Of a DNA stretch of 64,000 nt, positions 1 through 9,362 are shown one piece after another. The position numbers were made by a program, and so were the translations under genes. The first letter of the stretch is position 1. Each line of letters opens with the position of its first letter. This DNA comes from Tannerella sp. (GTDB taxonomy: Bacteria; Bacteroidota; Bacteroidia; Bacteroidales; Tannerellaceae). The notes under the pieces were generated by a model that saw only the letters and a list, made by a program, of their open reading frames with translations, was not told the origin of the DNA and searched no databases. The stretch covers positions 1 to 64,000 of the forward strand of contig JAISUX010000053.1 of NCBI GenBank assembly GCA_031271805.1, written 5' to 3'.

Positions 1-118
1 GCCGGGTAATTATCAACTCGCGAATCCAAGCATCGGCAAAGGCAACCGGTGGATACTAAATATCCGCGACCCGGACAATAACCGCATTGAATTTACGGAA
101 GCGTTTCGTTTGAGATAA
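1..118 (+). CDS. VOC-superfamily protein, C-terminal fragment
   Basis: The window opens inside a rightward reading frame (codons start at base 2) that ends at TAA 116-118, leaving 38 residues. The segment RWILNIRDPDNNRIEFTE matches the last strand of glyoxalase/bleomycin-resistance/dioxygenase (VOC) domains, where a DPDGN-like turn precedes a Glu that often binds the metal. With only the tail visible the substrate cannot be told. It converges with the FAD oxidoreductase on the other strand, with 122 bp between the two stops and no convincing terminator there. Confidence 0.55.
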   Translation, partial: PGNYQLANPSIGKGNRWILNIRDPDNNRIEFTEAFRLR

Positions 119-240
119 ACGTCAGCTTTCGTCATTGCTAACGAGTGAAGCAATCTTAAAATGGAGCCGATAGCTTTTTGTAATGTAAACTTGGATTTTT
201 ATATTACAAATCCCTCGCTTTGATACGAAAACAGACAACT

Positions 241-1776
241 TTACTTACTTGCTTGCTCGGCGCAAAGTTCGCCGTCGATAGCTGCTGAGACGATACCTCC
301 GGCATATCCCGCCCCTTCGCCGCAGGGATAGAGACCTTCGAGGCTTACGTGCCGCATCGTCGCCCTATCTCTCAATATCCTGACCGGCGACGATGTTCGC
401 GTCTCGACGCCAAGCGCCAGAGCTTCATTAGTCATGAATCCGTGCGACACACGGTCGAACTGCCGGAAGCCCTCACGCAGGCGGGAAGTAATAAAATCGG
501 GCATCCAAAAATGCAGCGGCGAAGAAATGACGCCCGGCGTATAAGACGTGGCAGGCAGGTCAACGGATAATCGACTGTTGATGAAATCAACCATTCGCTG
601 CGCCGGAGCAGTCTGCCGGCAACCGCCGTTGACCCAGGCCAACCGCTCAAGTTCTTCCTGAAAATCCATGATCGACAGGGGAGTACGCAACTCTATTTCA
701 TCCCTTATCTCAACGACGATACCCGCGTTAGCCCACTGCGATCCCCTGTTGGAAGGCGACATTCCATTGACAACGACTTGTTCGGACGCACTCGCAGCAG
801 GCACTACAAACCCGCCAGGACACATACAAAACGAATAGACGCCACGACCCGCCGACTGCGCAACGAAACTATATTCAGCCGCAGGAAGATACTCTCCCCT
901 ACCCTCTTTGTTGTGATAGCGTATCCGGTCGATGAGCGTCTGCGGATGCTCAAGGCGAACTCCGACCGCTATCCCTTTCGCCTCTATTGCTATCTTTTGA
1001 GCATACAAATAACGATAAACATCCCTTGCCGAATGTCCGGTAGCAAGGATTACGGGGCCGTAAAATGTTTTGCCGTCGGCTGTATTTATTCCTATAACTA
1101 TCTCATTATCAATAATTAAAGATGTCATACGAGTTTCAAAATGCACCTCACCGCCAGATTGAAGGATTTGGTTCCGGATATTTTCGATTACACGCGGCAA
1201 CTTATCCGTACCTATATGCGGATGGGCGTCCGAAAGTATCGACACGTTTGCGCCATGCTGACAAAAGATATTGAGGATTCGCTCAACCGAGCCACGCTTC
1301 TTGCTACGGGTATAAAGTTTGCCGTCGGAATAAGCCCCGGCGCCTCCCTCGCCGAAGCAGTAGTTCGATTCCGGATTTACCTGTTGCTCGCGGGTGGTCA
1401 GGGCGATGTCTTTCTTCCTGTCATGCACATTCTTACCGCGCTCAACGACTATCGGTTTACAGCCTAACTCTATCAATCGCAAGGCGGCAAACAGACCTCC
1501 GGGACCAGCGCCTACAACAACCACCGGCTTCCCTCCGGAAACATCCTTATATTCTATCTTATCGTATTCCTCCTTTTCGGGAAATTCATTGATAAAAACC
1601 CGCACGGTCATATTGAAATAAACAAGCCGCTGGCGTGCATCAATCGACCGTTTAAGCACCCTTACCGCCAGAACGGCTTCCGGACTTTCGCCCAAAACCT
1701 CACAAACGACCGCCTTTATTGCCTGTTCATTGGCGGCCTGCTCAGGCAATAATCGCAGGTTAAGCTCTTTTATCAT
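241..1776 (-). CDS. FAD-dependent dehydrogenase (COG2509-like)
   Basis: A 511-residue cytoplasmic flavoprotein. An N-terminal extension of about 85 residues precedes a Rossmann dinucleotide motif GAGPGG (89-94) followed by VVERG, the FAD ribose-binding acidic turn. A second glycine-rich segment, CFGEGGAGAYSDGK, lies near 140-153, and the C-terminus carries LYPCGEGAGYAGGI, the usual FAD-closing motif. This arrangement is that of the uncharacterised FAD-dependent dehydrogenases found in most Bacteroidetes and Firmicutes; the physiological substrate is unknown. The start codon lies 2 bp after the radA stop, so it is the last gene of a leftward operon that begins with tdh. It has no signal peptide. 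Confidence 0.8.
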   Translation of the reverse strand: MIKELNLRLLPEQAANEQAIKAVVCEVLGESPEAVLAVRVLKRSIDARQRLVYFNMTVRVFINEFPEKEEYDKIEYKDVSGGKPVVVVGAGPGGLFAALRLIELGCKPIVVERGKNVHDRKKDIALTTREQQVNPESNYCFGEGGAGAYSDGKLYTRSKKRGSVERILNIFCQHGANVSILSDAHPHIGTDKLPRVIENIRNQILQSGGEVHFETRMTSLIIDNEIVIGINTADGKTFYGPVILATGHSARDVYRYLYAQKIAIEAKGIAVGVRLEHPQTLIDRIRYHNKEGRGEYLPAAEYSFVAQSAGRGVYSFCMCPGGFVVPAASASEQVVVNGMSPSNRGSQWANAGIVVEIRDEIELRTPLSIMDFQEELERLAWVNGGCRQTAPAQRMVDFINSRLSVDLPATSYTPGVISSPLHFWMPDFITSRLREGFRQFDRVSHGFMTNEALALGVETRTSSPVRILRDRATMRHVSLEGLYPCGEGAGYAGGIVSAAIDGELCAEQASK

Positions 1777-1778
1777 GT

Positions 1779-3152
1779 TTACCCGAATAACTCCTTAAAC
1801 GCCTCTTCGACTTTCCTGACGGCTACAAGTTTTATCGTTGACTTCAGCTCATCGATACCTTTCATCCGCGGCAGGATCATTTGCGTGAATCCCAGTTTTT
1901 CGGCTTCTTGAATACGCTGCTCGATACGGTTGACAGGGCGTATTTCACCTGAAAGACCGACCTCGCCCGTCATGCAGATGTTGCGATCAATACTGATATC
2001 AAGGCTCGATGAGAGCACGGCGGCAATAACCGAAAGATCCATCGCAGGGTCATTGACACGCAAGCCGCCGGCGATATTCAGGAAGACATCCTTTTGTGCA
2101 AGTTTGAATCCCGCACGCTTCTCCAAGACAGCCAGAAGCATGTTCATGCGCCGTATGTCAAAGCCTGTTGCGCTACGTTGAGGGGTACCGTAAACGGCCG
2201 AACTGACAAGCGACTGCGTCTCTATCAAAAACGGCCGCACCCCTTCGATAGCCACTGCAATAGCTATCCCGCTCAGGCCGTCGTGGTTCTCGGTCAGCAG
2301 CAGTTCCGACGGATTGGCGACTTCGCGCAGTCCCGACTGACGCATCTCGTAAATTCCCAATTCGGAAGTGCTTCCGAAGCGATTCTTAATACTGCGCAGG
2401 ATACGGTACATATAGTGTTGGTCGCCCTCGAACTGGAGCACCGTATCGACTATATGTTCTAAGACTTTCGGGCCGGCTATACTGCCTTCCTTGTTTATAT
2501 GGCCGATAATCAGCACCGGCGTGCCTGTTTCCTTTGCATATTTCAGGATAGCGACGCTACATTCGCGCACCTGGCTAATGCTTCCCGGCGACGAATCCGA
2601 CAACTCGGTAAATACGGTCTGAATAGAATCAATTATCATCAAGTCGGGCTTGATGTTCTGTGCCTGGACGAAAATCTGTTCGAGGTTGGTTTCGCAGAGT
2701 ATGTAACAGTTGTCGAGACCTGCCGCATCTTCCGACAGGCGGTCTGCCCGCATCTTCAACTGCTGCGCGCTCTCCTCGCCGGAGACGTACAAGATCCGCA
2801 ATCCTCTCATTTTAAGCGCTGTTTGGAGCACAAGCGTAGATTTTCCTATGCCCGGCTCACCCCCGACAAGCACAAGCGAGCCTTTGACAAGCCCGCCCCC
2901 AAGCACGCGGTTGAGTTCGCCGTCGTGCATGTCGATACGCGCCTCTTCCTTCGAGGTCACGTCACGAAGCAATTGCGGTTTGACTCCGACGCGTTCGATG
3001 CCTGGGATAGCGCGTTGCCCGCCTCCGACATCTTTTTTCACCACCTCTTCGACGTAGGTGTTCCACTCGCCGCACGAAGGACATTTACCGACCCATTTCG
3101 GCGATTCCGCCCCACACGACGAACAGAAATATGCTGTCCTTGTCTTAGCCAT
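1779..3152 (-). CDS. radA: DNA repair protein RadA (Sms)
   Basis: RadA is a RecA-like, DnaB-type branch-migration ATPase used in recombinational repair. At 457 residues it has family length and all landmarks: an N-terminal four-Cys zinc finger (C10, C13, C24, C27), Walker A GEPGIGKST (98-106), a hydrophobic Walker B ending MIIDSIQT (172-179), the RadA-specific KNRFG motif (256-260), and a Lon-protease-like C-terminal domain. I use the ATG at 3152 (MAKTRTAYF), the usual family start; an in-frame TTG nine bases upstream overlaps the preceding stop and is less likely. It lies 5 bp after the small barrel gene and 2 bp before the FAD dehydrogenase. Confidence 0.96.
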   Translation of the reverse strand: MAKTRTAYFCSSCGAESPKWVGKCPSCGEWNTYVEEVVKKDVGGGQRAIPGIERVGVKPQLLRDVTSKEEARIDMHDGELNRVLGGGLVKGSLVLVGGEPGIGKSTLVLQTALKMRGLRILYVSGEESAQQLKMRADRLSEDAAGLDNCYILCETNLEQIFVQAQNIKPDLMIIDSIQTVFTELSDSSPGSISQVRECSVAILKYAKETGTPVLIIGHINKEGSIAGPKVLEHIVDTVLQFEGDQHYMYRILRSIKNRFGSTSELGIYEMRQSGLREVANPSELLLTENHDGLSGIAIAVAIEGVRPFLIETQSLVSSAVYGTPQRSATGFDIRRMNMLLAVLEKRAGFKLAQKDVFLNIAGGLRVNDPAMDLSVIAAVLSSSLDISIDRNICMTGEVGLSGEIRPVNRIEQRIQEAEKLGFTQMILPRMKGIDELKSTIKLVAVRKVEEAFKELFG

Positions 3153-3157
3153 TACGC

Positions 3158-3721
3158 TCAAAAATAATAGGCGCCACGAGCAAGGAACATCGCCTGGTCG
3201 TAAGCCCTTTCGGCGGTCAAGTTATACCTGAACTCGGCGCCGATAATGAAATCTTTAGTGATACGCTTCTCGACGCCGAAACCTATATTCAAACCCACAC
3301 GGGTTTTATTCGGTTCCTCAATATAGTCGCCAATAACTTCATCAATAAATTCGTCAACTGCTTCAATGCCGGTGTTAATATCTTCGTCCTTCCAGTCCCA
3401 GATCGACACGCCGACTCCGGCCAAAGGATAAAGCGTAACGTCGGGCGTCACGCGCACCAAATAATGTACATCCGCATTGGCATACAGGATATTCGCCTCC
3501 GAATCGCCCGAAACCGAATAAAAAACCGATGGCGCGATGCGAATCTTGTCTAAGACATTGAATCGGTAATCCGCACCGAGCGTGAATGACTTGTTACCGA
3601 CTCCATATCCGCCGATAACGCCTATGGAAGAAACGCCCTTCTCCCCTGCCAAACCCTGTTGTGCATATCCGCTGACCCCAAAGGCCAGACTACACACCAA
3701 AAACAAAAAAATCCTCTTCAT
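3158..3721 (-). CDS. Small outer-membrane beta-barrel protein
   Basis: A 187-residue exported protein. A signal peptide (MKRIFLFLVCSLAFGVSGYAQ) is followed by alternating hydrophobic/polar strands with Gly/aromatic turns, and the chain ends in an aromatic (ARGAYYF), as expected for a barrel folded by BamA. The size fits an eight-stranded OmpX/OmpA-type barrel. The acidic insert around residues 115-135 (EDINTG...DEFIDEVIGDYIEEP) is probably an extracellular loop. Function unknown. It sits between the C69 dipeptidase (33 bp upstream) and radA. Confidence 0.75.
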   Translation of the reverse strand: MKRIFLFLVCSLAFGVSGYAQQGLAGEKGVSSIGVIGGYGVGNKSFTLGADYRFNVLDKIRIAPSVFYSVSGDSEANILYANADVHYLVRVTPDVTLYPLAGVGVSIWDWKDEDINTGIEAVDEFIDEVIGDYIEEPNKTRVGLNIGFGVEKRITKDFIIGAEFRYNLTAERAYDQAMFLARGAYYF

Positions 3722-3754
3722 ACATATACTTTTTAGAATAGTGATATTCCCTTA

Positions 3755-5398
3755 TTATTTTGCCCTCAGCCTTTCGCCGGCGCTGCGAACGATTCCTCGG
3801 TAATATTCCTCGTCGTAACCCGGAAAATCGGGCGAGACAGGCATGCCGTAAGGATTCCGCACGAAGCCGTTAGCGTCTTCTTTTTTGACATTACCGTCAA
3901 TATATTTGACAAGCAAATACTCGCCGAGCGTTTTCCAGCGCTCGGTTGCTTCCTGAGCCGTCGAGACGCCGAACCATGTCAGGAAGCGGCGCGCTTCGAG
4001 CGGGTCTTTGTCGTAGAGCGACTTGGCGGCGGCGTCGATAGCGGGGATTGTCTCCCGGTAGCCGTTTTCGAGTTCGGTCTGGATTTTGCGGATGTCTTTA
4101 ATCATGAAGCTGTACTTCGAGTAGGCCATGTTGGCTACCCAATTATGAATCCAGAACGCTGAAGTCCATGAAAAACGGTACATATCGCCGTTGCCGACGC
4201 GGTAACATTCGGGCACACTGAGCGAAGCCGAATAGACAGGCGTGAAGACGGTCATATCGGCGTCGTCGGCGCCAAACCAAAGTATCCCTCCGATTTCGTC
4301 GGGCAGCCATGAGCGCATCTGGGGCACTATGACGAAGCCTGTCTGCTGGGTTGCGATGGCTCGTTCGTTGATATATTCTTGGCCGTCAACAGTAAAGTGC
4401 ATCGGCCGCCAGCGGTAGGGCACTTTGTAGGGGCCTGCACCCACATCTTCGGTCATGCTCAGGGAGGTGCCCTCAAAGTGATCCCTCATGCAGGCCTGGA
4501 CATCCTGCACCGAGAGTTTGCGGTTAGGCTTGATATAGAGCGGCATCGGCTCTTTTGTCGGGTCGCCCTTGATGAAGTCTTCGTATTTATCCATATCGCC
4601 GCTGAACTTGCGGAAGAATGACCAAACGCGCGCTTCGCAGGCTCGCAGGCCTCCGAAATCGTAGGGGCAATAAGCTTTGGCGAAACTGAAATCCTTGTCG
4701 GCGCCGGTGAAATAGCCTTTCTCGCGGGCGAAAGTGACTACGTCGGGCGAGTAGAGGCAGTTTTCGCGGTCGGCAAAAGGGATTTGCTGTATGCGCGACT
4801 GGTTAGCGTGAGCGGCGATACAGTCGTCGGGGATGCGTATAGCAACCCAGATAGCGCCTTTGTTGCCGACGCCCTTGCCGACCATTTCCATTATCCAGGC
4901 TTCGTTTTTGTCGGCTATTGAGAAGGATTCGCCGCCGCTGTAATAGCCGTATTCGGCGACGAGCGAGGTCATGACTTTGATTGCTTCGCGGGCGGTTTTG
5001 GCTCGCTGAAGTGTGACGTATATTAGGCTGCCGTAGTCCATTATGCCGGTGGTATCGACTAATTCGGGGCGGCCGCCGAAGGTGCTTTCGGTGATGGCAA
5101 GCTGGTACTGGTTCATATTGCCTACGACCGAGTAGGTCTCGGCAACCTGGGCTATCTGTCCGAGGGGGCGGCCGGTGTCCCATTCGCTGATGTCGAGCCG
5201 CGCACCTACCGGCCATTTGGCAGCCGGCCAGAAATACATTTCGCCGTAGAGATTATGCGAATCGGCGGCGTAGGAAATCATCACCGATCCGTCCGTAGAG
5301 GCTTTCTTGCCGACGAGCAGTCCGGTGCAAGCCGACATTTTCGCGCCGCTGCAGAACATGGCGGCAATTGTACAAATCAAAAATTTCTTCATATTCAT
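3755..5398 (-). CDS. C69-family dipeptidase, exported
   Basis: A member of the peptidase C69 (PepD-like) N-terminal-nucleophile hydrolases, which cleave dipeptides after exposing an N-terminal Cys. A signal-like hydrophobic leader precedes SACTGLLVGKKASTDGS; the Cys of ACTG is the expected nucleophile, revealed by leader removal. The chain is about 547 residues, normal for the Bacteroidales exported form. Possible starts are ATGs at 5398 (MNMKKF) and 5392 (MKKF); a TTG further upstream overlaps the preceding gene and is unlikely. It follows the PAP2 gene with almost no gap. Likely role: periplasmic peptide scavenging. Confidence 0.88.
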   Translation of the reverse strand: MNMKKFLICTIAAMFCSGAKMSACTGLLVGKKASTDGSVMISYAADSHNLYGEMYFWPAAKWPVGARLDISEWDTGRPLGQIAQVAETYSVVGNMNQYQLAITESTFGGRPELVDTTGIMDYGSLIYVTLQRAKTAREAIKVMTSLVAEYGYYSGGESFSIADKNEAWIMEMVGKGVGNKGAIWVAIRIPDDCIAAHANQSRIQQIPFADRENCLYSPDVVTFAREKGYFTGADKDFSFAKAYCPYDFGGLRACEARVWSFFRKFSGDMDKYEDFIKGDPTKEPMPLYIKPNRKLSVQDVQACMRDHFEGTSLSMTEDVGAGPYKVPYRWRPMHFTVDGQEYINERAIATQQTGFVIVPQMRSWLPDEIGGILWFGADDADMTVFTPVYSASLSVPECYRVGNGDMYRFSWTSAFWIHNWVANMAYSKYSFMIKDIRKIQTELENGYRETIPAIDAAAKSLYDKDPLEARRFLTWFGVSTAQEATERWKTLGEYLLVKYIDGNVKKEDANGFVRNPYGMPVSPDFPGYDEEYYRGIVRSAGERLRAK

Positions 5399-5403
5399 AT
5401 ATT

Positions 5404-6306
5404 TCAAAATTGATAAACCATTCCAAAGCCGACGCTTTGTGGGCTGACGGCAGGCAGGGCGACGAACGAAGCGTCGGAGTCGTCTATCCCGAAGAGGGAG
5501 TGCCAGACAGGTAGCATCATGTAGCCTATTTCGGCGCTCAGAAGGCCGATACCGGCGCCGGTAACGACGTCGCTAAGCCAGTGGGCGCGGTTGAGGATGC
5601 GGAACGTTCCGGTGGCTGTCGCCATGAGGTAGCCGCCGACGCCTATCCAGGGTGAGACATCTTTATATTCGTGATACATGATGTGTGCGCCGGTCATAGC
5701 GGAGGCGGTGTGTCCGGAGGGGAAAGAGTTGTTGCGCCGCTCGTTGTTGGGGCGCTGCTCGTCGTTGGGGCGCATAACGGGAACGTACTGCTTAAGGCCG
5801 AGCACCATGCCTTCCATCACGAGGTAGGAAGTGGCCATGATGAGGGTGCGGTCGCGGAGGTTATGCTCGGCGGGGATGCCGGGGATGAATCCGAGACCGT
5901 AAGCGAGCGCGGGAGTGACAAACTCGAGGTAGCGGTCGGCGTTGAATATTTTCGGCGTCGATGATTCCCCCGGCGGCCATTTCTTTTTCACTTCGTGGTC
6001 GATATCGAAATCAAACTGCCGGATGGGGAGCTGGTTGAAGCGCGCCGAAGCTCCGTAGGCGATGAAGACAGCAGGGAGGATGAATCTGGCTCCGCGACTC
6101 TGAAAGATTGTCTTTGAGGACATGTTCGCTGCTTCGGCTTCGATCAGATCTATATACGTCGAGCCGCGCACCGGCTTATGTCGGTAGGCATCCGTAGCCT
6201 TCACAGCGTTCGTCGAGGCTTTCTGTTGCAGGGTATCGTTTTGCGCCGTAGCTTCGCCGAAGCATAGCAGGCAGAGCACAGCGAGGATCAATAATCTTAA
6301 TGTCAT
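5404..6306 (-). CDS. PAP2-superfamily phosphatase, exported
   Basis: A 300-residue type-2 phosphatidic-acid phosphatase family protein. A signal peptide (residues 1-21, cut near ATA-Q) is followed by the tripartite PAP2 site: K172-x6-RP (K...MRP), PSGH at 196-199, and R236-x5-H242-x3-D246. H199 and H242 are the expected catalytic histidines. Substrates of this family include phosphatidic acid and undecaprenyl pyrophosphate; the latter would suit a periplasmic enzyme in envelope metabolism, but that is inference. It starts 9 bp after tdh and its stop nearly abuts the C69 gene. Confidence 0.88.
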   Translation of the reverse strand: MTLRLLILAVLCLLCFGEATAQNDTLQQKASTNAVKATDAYRHKPVRGSTYIDLIEAEAANMSSKTIFQSRGARFILPAVFIAYGASARFNQLPIRQFDFDIDHEVKKKWPPGESSTPKIFNADRYLEFVTPALAYGLGFIPGIPAEHNLRDRTLIMATSYLVMEGMVLGLKQYVPVMRPNDEQRPNNERRNNSFPSGHTASAMTGAHIMYHEYKDVSPWIGVGGYLMATATGTFRILNRAHWLSDVVTGAGIGLLSAEIGYMMLPVWHSLFGIDDSDASFVALPAVSPQSVGFGMVYQF

Positions 6307-6315
6307 ATCTTAATA

Positions 6316-7272
6316 TTATCTGTTCAACTTCACACGCAGCTTTGCTATCATATCGCTCGTCATCGTCTCTAAGTCGTAGTGCGGCGCCCAGTCCCATTCC
6401 CGGCGGGCGCAGGTATCGTCGAGCGAGTTAGGCCACGAATCGGCAATTGCCTGACGCAGTGGGTCAATGCTGTACGACATCTCGAACGTAGGGATATGCC
6501 GACGTATCTCACGGGCTACTGTCTCCGGATCAAAACTCATCGCCGTCACGTTAAATGCGTTCCTGTGAATAAGCCTTGAGGGGTCGGCTTCCATGATTTG
6601 AATCGCTGCATGGACGCCATCGGGCATGTACATCATGTCCATGTATGTGCCTGCAGCGATAGGGCACACGAACTTCTCGCCCTTGACGGCCGAGTAGAAG
6701 ATGTGAACAGCATAGTCCGTAGTGCCTCCTCCGGGAGGAGCGACGTAGGAAATAAGGCCGGGGAAGCGCACCGAACGGGTATCGACGCCGTACTTTCGGT
6801 AGTAATAATCGCTCAGCAGCTCGCCGGTGACCTTCGTAACGCCATACATCGTATGCGGCGTACGTACCGTGTCCTGAGGCGTGCGGTCCTTCGGGGCTTC
6901 CGGCCCGAATGCGCCTATCGAACTGGGCGTGAAAACCGCACAGCGCATCTCACGGGCGACCTCAAGGACATTGAAAAGCCCCCCTATCCCAATATTCCAT
7001 GCCAGCAAAGGCTTCGCTTCGGCCACGGCCGAGAGCAGCGCCGCCAGGTTATATATCGTATCGACATTGTAGCGCGAGACGGCCTCAGCTATCTGCTGCT
7101 CGTTAGTGATATTCACCACTTCCATCGGCCCCGTTTCCGCAAGTTCACCCTCAGGCTTCGCACCCGAAATATATCCGGCAACAACGTTACCGCCCTTATA
7201 AATTCGCCTCAACGCAAGCGTCAGCTCCGAGCCGATCTGCCCCGTAGAGCCGATTACCAAAATATTCTTCAT
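6316..7272 (-). CDS. tdh: L-threonine 3-dehydrogenase, SDR type
   Basis: A 318-residue short-chain dehydrogenase that matches the UDP-galactose-epimerase-like threonine dehydrogenases of Bacteroidetes, which oxidise L-threonine to 2-amino-3-ketobutyrate with NAD+. Seen in the sequence: NAD-binding GSTGQIG (8-14), the Ser pair S117/S118 in PSSIGAFGP, catalytic Y143 and K147 (YGVTK), and the family-typical PGGGTTDYAVHIFY segment. It heads a leftward operon (tdh, PAP2, C69, barrel, radA, FAD dehydrogenase) and has a consensus promoter immediately upstream. A generic NAD-dependent epimerase is the alternative. Confidence 0.85.
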   Translation of the reverse strand: MKNILVIGSTGQIGSELTLALRRIYKGGNVVAGYISGAKPEGELAETGPMEVVNITNEQQIAEAVSRYNVDTIYNLAALLSAVAEAKPLLAWNIGIGGLFNVLEVAREMRCAVFTPSSIGAFGPEAPKDRTPQDTVRTPHTMYGVTKVTGELLSDYYYRKYGVDTRSVRFPGLISYVAPPGGGTTDYAVHIFYSAVKGEKFVCPIAAGTYMDMMYMPDGVHAAIQIMEADPSRLIHRNAFNVTAMSFDPETVAREIRRHIPTFEMSYSIDPLRQAIADSWPNSLDDTCARREWDWAPHYDLETMTSDMIAKLRVKLNR

Positions 7273-7294
7273 CTTCTTGAATTAAAATCGCCGA

Positions 7295-7326
7295 CAAAGA
7301 TAGTATATTTCCTTCTATTTTCCAAA
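7295..7326 (-). promoter_or_regulatory. Bacteroidetes-type promoter of the tdh operon
   Basis: On the minus strand the -7 box TATCTTTG (7302-7295) and a perfect -33 TTTG (7326-7323) are separated by 20 nt, matching the Bacteroidetes consensus. The start codon follows about 22 nt downstream. It is back-to-back with the namZ promoter. Confidence 0.8.
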
Positions 7327-7363
7327 AATACGTTTCTCTACGCAATTTGTTTTGAGCCAAAGA

Positions 7364-7395
7364 ATTGTTGTTTTTTAAAAAAATTATTATCTTTG
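7364..7395 (+). promoter_or_regulatory. Bacteroidetes-type promoter of namZ
   Basis: TATCTTTG at 7388-7395 with ATTG (3 of 4 matches to TTTG) at 7364-7367, spacing 20 nt. The namZ ATG is 25 nt after the -7 box. Confidence 0.7.
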
Positions 7396-7419
7396 CGCCT
7401 TGAAAAATCAAATTTTATA

Positions 7420-8637
7420 ATGAATACGTTTAAGATAATTGCAGTAATACTGCTATCATTAATGACCGCAGAGGCCTCTTCGGAGGATTTTCGCAGGGGA
7501 AAGAAGAATATTCACGAGCCTCAAAACGAGAATATCGTTCTTGGCGCCGATCGTATGGAGCAGATATGCCTGGCGGTCGGCACGAAGCGCATCGGCCTCA
7601 TCGCCAACAGTACATCGCTGCTGAGCGACGGTCGGCATCTGATAGACGCCATGATAGAACGCAAACTTAATGTCCGAAAGATTTTCGCCCCCGAGCACGG
7701 TTTCCGCGGGACGGACGACGCCGGCGCTACTGTCCGCGACGGCATCGACAGCCGGACGGGCATCCCGATAACGTCCGTTTATGGCCGCAATATGAAGCCC
7801 ACGGCGTCACAGCTGGCCGACATCGACGTACTCGTCTTCGACATCCAAGACGTCGGCACCCGTTTCTACACCTACATCAGCACCCTGCACTACGCCATGG
7901 AAGCCGCAGCCGAAACGGGCAAGGACTTCGTCGTCCTCGACCGCCCCAACCCTAACGACTTCATCGACGGGCCAGTGCGCAAGGAAGGCTTCGTGTCGTT
8001 CGTAGGCGTCGATCCCATCCCGCTACTTCACGGCCTGACGGTTGGCGAGCTGGCGCAGATGATAAACGGCGAAGGATGGCTACGAACAGGCCCCGGCAGT
8101 TGCCGCCTAACCGTAGTCGAGATGCTCAATTGGCGTCACGGCGAGATTTACATCCTCCCCGTCAAGCCCTCGCCTAACCTTCCCAACCACCAGGCCATAC
8201 GGCTCTATCCCTCGCTATGCTTTTTCGAGGGTACAAGCATCAGCGTCGGCCGGGGCACCAAATTCCCCTTCCAACAACTCGGTCATCCCAACAGCAAATA
8301 CGGCGATTTCACTTTCATGCCTAAGTCACTCGTCGGCTTCGACACCAATCCGATGTACAAAAACACTCTATGCCATGGCATAGACCTCCGCGCCGTCAGT
8401 TGCCGCGGCGGCCTCACGCTCCGATACCTTATAGATTTCTACCGCAAATCCGGCTGCGATGAAAAGTCGTTCTTCAAGAACTCTCAGCACTTCGACCGCC
8501 TCGCCGGCACCGATACGCTACGCCACCAGATAGTACGCGGGATGAACGAAGACGAGATACGCGCCACCTGGCAAGACGACCTCGACACCTACAAAACCAT
8601 ACGACTGAAATATCTCCTCTACGGCGACTACCCCTGA
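7420..8637 (+). CDS. namZ: Exo-beta-N-acetylmuramidase NamZ (DUF1343, GH171)
   Basis: A 405-residue exported protein of the DUF1343/GH171 family, whose characterised members remove terminal N-acetylmuramic acid from peptidoglycan fragments. After a signal peptide (MNTFKIIAVILLSLMTAEAS) come the family landmarks: FAPEHGFRG near residue 88, a DGIDSRTGIPITSVYG segment, DIQDVGTRFYTYISTL, LDRPNP and LLHGLTVGEL. The frame is open further upstream, but the ATG at 7420 gives the signal peptide and lies just after a good promoter, so I use it. It converges on the D-Ala-D-Ala dipeptidase gene with only 8 bp between stops; both act on cell-wall material. Confidence 0.9.
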   Translation: MNTFKIIAVILLSLMTAEASSEDFRRGKKNIHEPQNENIVLGADRMEQICLAVGTKRIGLIANSTSLLSDGRHLIDAMIERKLNVRKIFAPEHGFRGTDDAGATVRDGIDSRTGIPITSVYGRNMKPTASQLADIDVLVFDIQDVGTRFYTYISTLHYAMEAAAETGKDFVVLDRPNPNDFIDGPVRKEGFVSFVGVDPIPLLHGLTVGELAQMINGEGWLRTGPGSCRLTVVEMLNWRHGEIYILPVKPSPNLPNHQAIRLYPSLCFFEGTSISVGRGTKFPFQQLGHPNSKYGDFTFMPKSLVGFDTNPMYKNTLCHGIDLRAVSCRGGLTLRYLIDFYRKSGCDEKSFFKNSQHFDRLAGTDTLRHQIVRGMNEDEIRATWQDDLDTYKTIRLKYLLYGDYP

Positions 8638-8645
8638 AAGTACTC

Positions 8646-9359
8646 TTACTGCTTAATCAAAACATATTTAGCCACCGCCTCCTCGCGTGTGCAGGCGTTG
8701 AAATGCCACCACTCGCTGGCAACATGCCTGAATCCGGCCTCTTCCATCACGCGGCGCAAAAGCTTTCTATTCTTTAATTCGCCGGGTGTTATGCGCCGTC
8801 GTTTGAGCAGATCGTCCTCGTTATCGGTATGCGCTTCGGGGCCGAAAAAGTCGTATGGCGTACCCATAGACAACCACTGACCGTCGTTATCTACCAAAGT
8901 CACATCGACCGCCAGCCCATAATTATGCAACCCACCGCCTTTTGAAGGATCGGCTACGTAATAATCATTCCCCGTCACCTTCGCCCATTCGGCGATCCGT
9001 TTCTGCACCTCGATGGGACGGGCGGCATCGTAAACGAGCAGCGACAGGTCGGGACGCTCTTTTCGCAGACGATCCTGGGCGTTTATAAGCATCATCGCCG
9101 CCTTAGGATGAAGCCAGGCCTTAGTAAGTTTGGAGTTGTAGAGAGGCTTGCCGGTGAAGTTATCTTTAGTGGCATAAACAAGATAGTACTGTATCGACGG
9201 TTCCCAGAACGACACATCATAGAAACCCATGCTTTTCATTTTCGCATCCCAGTTGTATTCCTCCGTAGCCGCTTTTTTTGTCGGCGCGGCAGCCGGCTTC
9301 TGCGCGAAACCGTTGCATGCAGCAAATAGGACTATGACAAACACTGTGACAAATCTCAT
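8646..9359 (-). CDS. M15 D-alanyl-D-alanine dipeptidase (VanX-like), exported
   Basis: A 237-residue zinc peptidase with an N-terminal signal peptide. The zinc/catalytic set of M15D enzymes is present: H145 and D152 in LHNYGLAVDVT, E216 and H219 in EWWHF, and the substrate-positioning Arg in YDAARP (R114). Family members hydrolyse D-Ala-D-Ala, here probably from periplasmic peptidoglycan turnover rather than antibiotic resistance, since no vanH/vanA partner is nearby. Its ATG is 3 bp after the murI stop, so the two are co-transcribed. Confidence 0.88.
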   Translation of the reverse strand: MRFVTVFVIVLFAACNGFAQKPAAAPTKKAATEEYNWDAKMKSMGFYDVSFWEPSIQYYLVYATKDNFTGKPLYNSKLTKAWLHPKAAMMLINAQDRLRKERPDLSLLVYDAARPIEVQKRIAEWAKVTGNDYYVADPSKGGGLHNYGLAVDVTLVDNDGQWLSMGTPYDFFGPEAHTDNEDDLLKRRRITPGELKNRKLLRRVMEEAGFRHVASEWWHFNACTREEAVAKYVLIKQ

Positions 9360-9362
9360 GGC

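Noticed and set aside
178..209. TTGTAAT/ATTACAA inverted repeat between the VOC and FAD genes
   Set aside because: Seven AT-rich pairs around a long loop, no T-run on either side; too weak for a terminator.
6598..7419. N-terminal extension of namZ antisense to tdh
   Set aside because: The frame is open, but the ATG at 7420 gives a signal peptide right after a consensus promoter; upstream sequence is antisense tdh.
8646..9359. Vancomycin-resistance gene vanX
   Set aside because: No vanH, vanA or two-component genes nearby; it is paired with murI and fits ordinary wall turnover.
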